Assembly (NCBI GenBank): GCA_947561395.2
Contig: OX387183.1
Coordinates: 31,174,853 to 31,238,852 of the forward strand
Length of the DNA stretch: 64,000 bases
Direction of reading: 5' to 3'
From: Buxus sempervirens
Lineage: Eukaryota; Streptophyta; Magnoliopsida; Buxales; Buxaceae
A program made the position numbers and the translations under genes. Below are positions 57,956-64,000 of the stretch, piece after piece. The notes under the pieces were generated by a model. It did no database searches, had not been told where the DNA came from, and saw nothing but the letters and a program-made list of their open reading frames with translations. The stretch's first letter is position 1, and every line of letters begins with the position of its first letter.

Positions 57956-60107
57956 CACGTTTTTTTTAAAATGTTTGGATTTCAAACCTTTATTCAATTT
58001 GATTTTTGGTAAGATTTTCATTCGATTTCTTTGATTATTTTATTATAAAACGAGATTCTTTGATTAAAATATTATTTAAAGTATTTAATACATTTATCTT
58101 ATTTGTTTTATTGATTTATTCTATTTTTTGCTGCCTTTTTGCCGCATGGGCAGTTTTTCTGAAACTTCAACTGCCCATAACTTCTTCTTCCGGTGTCGGA
58201 TTTCAGCAAACTTAGTGTCGTTGGAACCGGCTCGGAACCACCTATCCACTGGGGTCAATTTGGGTAGTCGAATTGGGGTCGACCAAAAAGTCAACTTTTT
58301 GCCCCTTAAAAGTTTGACCGGCTCATAACTTCCTCATCTGGACTCCGATTTCAGCAAACTCAGTTGCGTTGGAATCGGGTCGAAGTGTTCTTTTCAATGA
58401 GATGAAGTTTAATGGCCAAATTCACTTTACTCAAAAAGTCAATTTTTTGACCCCCTCAGGGCTTGACTTTTCATTTTTCTTCATTTTGGGGGTGCAAAAA
58501 GCAGGTGTCTACACGGTCTTTGGTAGAAGAATGAAGGAGAAGAAGAGAAAAGAGAGTCGGAAGGCACGGTTAGGTGTTCGGGTGAAGTAGGCAGGGGAGA
58601 AGGGAGTCGGTCCGGCGATCCTAAGGGAGCCAACCAAAGGAAAAACCCTCGACCAAGAAAAGCTTTTGACCGAAGAATTTCCCAACAAGAAGAGAGCCCA
58701 CCGAAAAATTTTCCAACCCTTTGCACAAAGAGTCGCGCAGCTTTCATAGAATGGGAAGAAGGGTATCCGCTGAGCTTGCGCTGAGCACGTTTTGCGCTCG
58801 CCCCGTTCGCGCGAGTGGCATAATGATTGAAAAACCATTAATGCGGCTGCTAAATGGTCGAAAAATCAAATATTTTTGGATTTAGTCCCTGGTCATTTTT
58901 GATTTAATCCGATATTCTTGGATTTTTACAGATTTAGTCCCTGGGATATTTCGTACGTTTGGATATTTATGGATTTGATCCCCGAGGTATTTTTCTGCAC
59001 AACTCGCCACGTGTGCAGTTTTTGCCATGTGTGCAGTTTGCCGGCTTTGCTGCTCGGAAACTTCGTCAGCTCATATTTTCTCCATCCGGACTCCCATCTG
59101 GGCAAACTCAGTTGCGTTAGAATCGTATCGGAGCCCTCTATCCAATGACATAGGGGTAAACATCTGGATCGGATTTTAGCAGAAAGTCAACTTTCGGCTC
59201 ATTTCAAGTTTGACCGGCCTGTAGAACCTTCATCCAGACTCCGATTCCTGCAAACTCAGTTGCGTTGGAACCGTGTCGGGATTCTCTATTCAATGACATA
59301 AAGTGAGGTGGCCAATTATCACTTGATAAAAAGGTCAACTTTTCACCCCTTAGGGTTTGACTTTCCGTCCAGGGTTTGCATTTCTGGCTTTTCCGGGAGC
59401 GCAAAAATGAGGTGCTTACACCATGCTTGACACACCACCAAACCACCATAAACCAACCAAATAAGAATTCCTATAATGTCTCTTACCTATTTAATAGAAT
59501 TGTCCAATCTTGTTCGCCCGAGAACTCCGGTTTGACCCTTTTTCTCCATTTATGAAATTTTTTCATCAATTAAATCAATTAACAACCAAAAATCCAATTT
59601 TTAATGTTATTAAAAATTCGGGATTTTATAATTAGTGATGGCTTGTCGAGTTAACACCCGGGCCATATCCGTGTTCCAACATGTGGGATCGGTGAGGCCT
59701 TCTTGTGGGATAGTTGAGTTGCGCAACCTGTTTTGTAAATTCCTAGATTTTAGTAATAAATAAACTGATTAAGTTAATATTATGCAGTGGTTGAGGCATT
59801 GGTTCAACCCGGAGAAGTCCAAGGTGAACCGGAGGAGAACTTGGAAAGCTAACCTAAGGTGAGATTTTTTTTAAGTTTAAATTAGGGAGAAATTTTAGTT
59901 ATTATTACTATTCAGATTGTTATAGTGTAGAACTAATTAAAAAATAAAATATAAGAGTGAAAGAGAGTTGTTCGAACCTATAGAGTGGGGGTTGACCCAA
60001 AAGATTGGTTTGGTTTGAGGTTTAATGGGTTGATTATGTTTGTGTTGTAAAGGGGGTATTTTAGTAAAAGGAAATTAATTAAGAAAATAACCTAAAACAA
60101 GTTGGGA

Positions 60108-62603
60108 TGTAACGCCCCGGATCCAGGTTTATTTAAACACATAAACCCAAATCTGGTTCGTTAAGGAAAATGGCCCAAAACAGCTATTCCAGACTTAAAA
60201 AATTTCATTTATTATATCAGAGTGCAGAAATAAAAACATCTTTCAGAAAGCGCGGAATTAAACTACCAAAATAATCCATTTATATTTCATCTATAAAGTC
60301 TGGAAAGGGTTCAACTAAATAACATAAATAACATCCACCAAGGGTGTGGAATAAAGATACTAATAATCCTTCAAATAACATCAAAATCCTCAAATCAAAT
60401 ACTAAAGTTAATTCCTAAGAAAATAAATCTAAATCTCTCAATGTCCTCCTAGACCTACATAGGAATGAAATAGTCTTCTTCCTGGTAATCACAGTAATCC
60501 CCCGGAGTCTCTACCCCTGCAACGTCATCTCTAGGAATATCTGAAAACAAAATCGATAAAACAATAATGTGAGAAACAACATCTCAGTACGCAGTCATGC
60601 AAATAGTTGACCACAATAAAACATGCAACGCTTAATTAGGATAATCACAATAAAATACAAGACAATAATGAAATACAATTTGTCCACCTCATGGGACTCA
60701 TGAAATAGTATACCAGAAAAAGAGAGTAGAAATGTGCCAATATGCTATCTAACCGAATTATGATGGACCAGCTACCCTGCAGTTTGGCTATTCAACACCA
60801 ACGGAAGAACCCAACCATGAGTTAGCATGTACGGCCCAACCAATCCGGGAGTGGGTAACGTAGTGACCGACCAATCCAGGAGCGGTACCATCCTCGAGAT
60901 GATGGAATGCCTCAAACACAGAATTCAAACCCCTTTAATACACATTTCACTTACTAGCTATTCTATGGATCCATATAACTGCTAAGCCCACTCAACAGTG
61001 AGAAAAACCAACCAGGGTAATGGACATACTTCTCAATAACACACACCAAATACAGAACCTTATCTGTGTCACCAAATCTGCCCATACAGGAAACAATAAA
61101 ACAGGCACTAGCCTTGTCACACCAGTGACCTAAAACCAAAACAGAATGCACCAAGTCATATGTCCAAAACTCCAGGTTTCAACGGGCCAATATGTCCCGA
61201 ATGTGTATCGACTCCATCGATGCACAAAATACCTTCATATCATCCAAATACAAGTGTATGAACTCACAAAACCAACCGTGGTTAAAAGTAAAATCTTTTG
61301 GAACAATAGAATCAAGTAAAAGTGCCTCTTTAGAAACATCTACCCAAAATCTTTATAAAATTGAATTTTAAACATCCAACAGTGCAAACACTTCCCAAAT
61401 ACCCCAATCTTGATGGTACATAGGTTAAATTTGGATAAAAACACTTTCGTGGTGAAAAACTAGGTTGAAAAGTAAATTTCCAAAATTTGACAGACTGGTT
61501 GCTCGAGCGGCCAAGGGCACTCAATCGGCCTGACAAAATAGGTTGTTTCAGGGTAGGTCGCTCGAGCGACTATTCTAGCGACAGTTCAATCTGGGTATAA
61601 TTGCTCTCGGGTTTTGGAATAAATACATAGGGTGCTTAAGCGATTGCTCAGGCGGCCTGATACGTGAAAAATCCGTAACTTTGCGAAATTCAATAAAAAT
61701 TCCACAACTCAATATTCAATGCTTCAAAACCATTTTAAATCATTCTAAAATACTTTATAAATATGCTAGAACAATTCCCAAAAATTAAAACATCATAAAT
61801 AACAAAAACAACGCATCAACACACCGAATAACCATGTATATTGAATAAACACAAATTTGTATTTTATGCAAGTGTCAAGGGACTACTTACCTGGTTTTAG
61901 GAACTTAAATTTTCTCTAAAAGCAACGAAATATCACCAAAAATATGCTCCAACAACCTCACAAGTCTTGATTTGGTCTGGGTTAAGAAAAATCATTTTTT
62001 TAGAAACCCAACAACACACGTTTATCTCAAAACAGAACTTCTCTTGGGTTTGCTCTTACTTGAGTTTTTGTGCGCGAAAATCCTCTCTTTTACTTCTCTA
62101 AAACGGCTCCAACAAGTTGTTTAGGGTTTGGTTTAGTCACAAGGGAGCAAAGAAGAAAATAAGAGGAACACTAGAAGTAATGTGCGGCTGTTCTCTATGT
62201 TGTGTTTTAAGCTCAATGCGATTCAATCCATGCAATACTAGGTTTGTTTATTATTTTAAAGTCTTTTTACTATATTACCCTCTTCACTAAGCCAATACAA
62301 ACAAACCATAAAGCCTCAACCCAACTAAACCCTTGGGCCAACCCACTCTCATTGGGTTCGACCAATTCTTTTTATTCTCCTTGTTTATTCCTCAATTAAT
62401 TCTTACTAATACAAACCATGGCACAACTAATTAGTATATTAATATTATACTTAGCCAATAATCATGAACTCACCTTATATAGGCTCTCCTGTCATCTCCG
62501 GTTCATCTTGAACTCCTCCGAGTTAAACCAAAATTTCATTTCCTGCATATTATTAACCAATTATTCTATTGATTTATTTATTACTAAAATCTAGGATTTT
62601 ACA
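60108..62603 (-). mobile_element. Family-1 solo LTR copy O, reverse
   Basis: It starts TGTAACGCCCCGGATCCAGG and ends AAAATCTAGGATTTTACA; TGGGA flanks both sides (60103-60107 and 62604-62608). Length is 2496 bp. The reverse acceptor (CTGAAAACAAAATCG) is near 60540, TATGGATCCATA at 60964-60975, a CTCGAGCG word block at 61495-61660, and the reverse donor (GGACTACTTACCTGG) near 61885. Its right end is the reverse complement of the left end of copy N, so the two belong to one subfamily. Confidence 0.94.
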
Positions 62604-63755
62604 TGGGAGGCTATTCATGTTTAAACATAGGGATCAGCCGCCAACTTCAGTTTTCTTCTCCTATTCTTCTTTATACTTCCCCCAAGATCAAACCCAAATC
62701 TCAAGTAACTGTTAGAGTAGATTTTTCAGAAGGACACAAGCAGATTTTCATTTAGAAAACCCAGGTAAGAACAAACTAGAAGAAGGTTTCTGTTTTGAAG
62801 GTTTATATGTGTTTGGAGATCTTAAAGCATGTGGTTTTTGATCCAGAATAGATACAGAGGGTTTGGATTCGTGTGGATCATCTTTGGGGTGATAGTTCAG
62901 TGCTTTAGAGAAGGTTTAAGCTTCAGGAACAAGTAAGTAGTCCCTTTAAAACTTGCACAAAACAGATTCGTGTTTATTCGATATTCATGGTTATTCGGTG
63001 GTTTGATGAGTTGTTGGCGTGCTTTATGATGTTTTATTTGTTGGGAATTGTTCTAACATGTTTATAAAGTGTTTTAGAATGATTTAGAATGGATTTGATG
63101 CATTGGTTATAAAGTTGTTGAATTTTTATTGATTTTCGTAACTTTTCGGAAATTTTCGTCGTGATAGGCCGCCCGAACAGTCGCTCGAGTGCCCTGTTTA
63201 TCTGTTTAAAACTCGAGAGCAATTTATATCAGAAGAACTGTCACTCGAACAGTCGCTTGAGCGAGCTATTGAGCGACTACCCCTGAAATACCCTGTTTTA
63301 TTTAGTCATTCGGGTGCCCCAATGGCCGCTTGAGCCCTCTTCTGTCAGATTTTAGAAATTTGTCATCCAGCCTAGTTTTTCACTACGGAATTGTTTTTAT
63401 CCATTTTTAACCTATGTACCATCAAGTTTAGGGTATTTAGAGATAGTTTGCATTGGCGGATGTTTAAAATTCATTTTTATAATAAATTTGGATAGATTTT
63501 ACCAAAGAGCCTTTTCAACTTAATACCTTTGTTCCAAACAATTCTATTCTTAACCAAACTTGATTCTAAGAGTTCCTACACCTATATTTGGTCTATCTGG
63601 AGATGTTTTGAGTTTCGAATGATTGTACATATACATGGATTATTTTGCTCATTGAAACCGTGATCTTGAGGCATGTATTTGACTCCACTTGTGTGGGTTT
63701 TTGGGTCACAGTTGTGCAAGGCAGGTTTCTGGTTTATTATTTCCGCAGGGCGGAT

Positions 63756-64000
63756 CTGGTTATTTGTTTATATCCTCAGTCCGTGTACTCTGTGGGATAC
63801 TTCTTCAATCCGTGTATTTGGTGGAAAGCTGGTTATTTGTTTTTATCCTCAGTCCGTGTACTCGGCGGAATACTTCCTCAATCCGTGTACTCAGTGGGAA
63901 GCTGGTTATTTGTTTATATCTTTAGTCCATGTACTTGGAGGGATGCTTCCTCAATCCGTGTACTCGGTGGGAAGCTGGTTATTTGTGGTAATCCTTAGTC
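63756..64000. repeat. 73-bp tandem minisatellite in copy N
   Basis: CTGGTTATTTG recurs at 63756, 63829, 63902 and 63975, exactly 73 bp apart. Each unit has two half-similar parts beginning with CCGTGTACTC / CCGTGTATTTG. The array runs past the window end. Confidence 0.95.

Larger units (their letters stand above)
56109..58513 (-). mobile_element. Family-2 solo LTR, reverse, nested in another family-2 LTR
   Basis: It starts TGTGCGCACCTAAAACC and ends AAGCAGGTGTCTACA. CGGTC flanks both sides (56104-56108 and 58514-58518). Length is 2405 bp. The GGAGTCGCCACTGCCTG box is near 56180 and the reverse TATA box (TTTATTTATAG) near 57714-57724. Words of the CCCGTATTTCAAATACGGG type are at 57735-57955, immediately upstream of TATA, and GCCCGT / CGGGCATGCCC words return at 56848-56945. 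Frames at 57.5-58.3 kb follow the palindromes and are not genes. Confidence 0.94.
54240..59420 (-). mobile_element. Family-2 LTR, reverse, left end deleted, holding another family-2 LTR
   Basis: Family-2 homology starts near 54240 with TTGAGATTCTAAGTAGGGTC and ends AAAAATGAGGTGCTTACA at 59420. The first ~110 bp of the reverse element, including the GGAGTCGCCACTGCC box, are absent. CCATG occurs at 54216-54220 and 59421-59425 but is probably chance, because part of the U3 of host copy M is also missing here. Own length is about 2.8 kb. A GCGCGAGCTCGGCGCATACCC-type block lies at 55235-55340 and a related one (GGGTATCCGCTGAGC, CGCGCGAG) at 58768-58822. The 55340-55440 DNA resembles family-1 copy J at 21465-21540. 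Confidence 0.82.
30156..59630 (-). mobile_element. Family-1 solo LTR copy M, reverse, split by a LINE and two family-2 LTRs
   Basis: It starts TGTAACGCCCCGGATCCGGG at 30156 and ends AAAATTCGGGATTTTATA at 59630. ATTAG lies on both sides (30151-30155 and 59631-59635), 29.5 kb apart, which ties the two ends together. Its own DNA is 30156-31388, 33553-33971, 53595 to about 54239 and 59421-59630, about 2.5 kb. The reverse acceptor (CTGAAAACAAAACAAAAC) is near 30380 and the reverse donor at 54160. CTACTCAGGGTTT units occur in two clusters, 30735-30870 and 31020-31185. The word block GGGCGCCTA / TAGGCGCCC is at 53793-53890. Part of U3 appears lost beside the insertion at 54.24 kb. Confidence 0.9.
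26480..59733 (+). mobile_element. Family-1 LTR copy X, forward, 5'-truncated, holding L and M
   Basis: Forward-oriented family-1 DNA occupies about 26480-26574, 29213-30155 and 59636-59733. Excising M joins GTATTAG to TGATGGCTTG. The donor AAGTAAGTAGCACC is near 29235, copy L having inserted about 22 bp before it. A word block of GGTCGCTTAAGCGACC and CGCCTAGGCGATG type is at 29495-29665, and the GTGGATCCATAG box near 30123. Its 5' terminus is missing at the inverted junction with H and its 3' end is not seen; copy N begins at 59734. Confidence 0.65.
59734..64000 (+). mobile_element. Family-1 LTR copy N, forward, holding copy O; runs off the window
   Basis: It starts TGTAAATTCCTAGATTTTAG at 59734 and is interrupted by copy O at 60108-62603. 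From 62609 it continues: donor ACAAGTAAGTAGTCCC at 62933, then a CTCGAGTG / CGCTTGAGCG word block at 63165-63345. A 73-bp minisatellite starts at 63756. The acceptor and 3' end lie beyond 64000. Frames at 63645-63998 lie in the minisatellite. Confidence 0.85.

Noticed and set aside
41430-64000. CRISPR array at 41430-41615 or 63756-64000
   Set aside because: Units are contiguous tandem repeats (35 bp and 73 bp) with no unique spacers, in plant retrotransposon DNA.
1-64000. tRNA, rRNA or conserved small RNA genes
   Set aside because: None was recognised by eye; a covariance-model scan would be needed to exclude short or decayed ones.

Overview
The window reads as nuclear heterochromatin of a flowering plant, built almost entirely from retrotransposons inserted into one another. 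The plant assignment rests on a plant-type LINE (DUF4283-like ORF1 with a CCHC knuckle, then endonuclease / reverse transcriptase / zf-RVT / RNase H), on many LTRs of 1.8-4 kb with TG...CA ends and 5-bp target-site duplications (TSDs), and on the AT-rich background. I found no intact host gene, tRNA, rRNA or CRISPR array. The open reading frames outside the LINE are short and fall in LTR or minisatellite DNA.

Family 1 LTRs (2.3-3.0 kb each; about 17 copies in both orientations) start close to TGTAAAACCCCGAATTTT and end close to CGGATCCGGGGCGTTACA. Read 5' to 3', most copies show a TATA box, a leader, a 5' splice-site consensus (GTAAGTAGCAC), a block of palindromic GC-rich words, a conserved GGATCCA box, a minisatellite block, a 3' splice-site consensus (TTTTGTTTTCAG) and about 200 bp of tail. 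Family 2 LTRs (1.8-4.0 kb; seven copies) start TGTnnrCACC or a variant, carry a GGCGACTCC box near the 3' end and end GCACA. Every copy that can be delimited is a lone LTR; I saw no gag, protease or integrase.

Left part, 1-30155. After 729 bp of unclassified DNA, family-1 copies lie nested or abutting: A (730), B (3458-14821) holding C (4336-10087, which holds D) and E (10261-13265), then F, G, and H holding I, J and K, then an inverted junction near 26.5 kb and copy X holding L (26575-29207).

Right part, 30156-64000. One reverse family-1 LTR, M (30156-59630, TSD ATTAG on both sides), has been split into pieces by later arrivals: a family-2 LTR (31389-33547), a full-length LINE (33972-53580, 14-bp TSD) and a family-2 LTR (about 54240-59420). 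The LINE was itself hit by three family-2 LTRs (34711-36534, 38793-48620, 50181-52061). The second of these holds a family-1 LTR (39985-46795), which holds another family-2 LTR (42076-46073). That is six insertion layers at one point, each ordered in time by its TSD. The window ends inside copy N (59734 onward), which holds copy O (60108-62603).

The signal I find most unusual is not a gene. In four family-2 LTRs, the DNA just upstream of the TATA box and a second block 0.9-2.1 kb downstream contain the same palindromic word, and that word differs from one element to the next. Family-1 LTRs carry a comparable word block at one fixed place in their intron-like segment.
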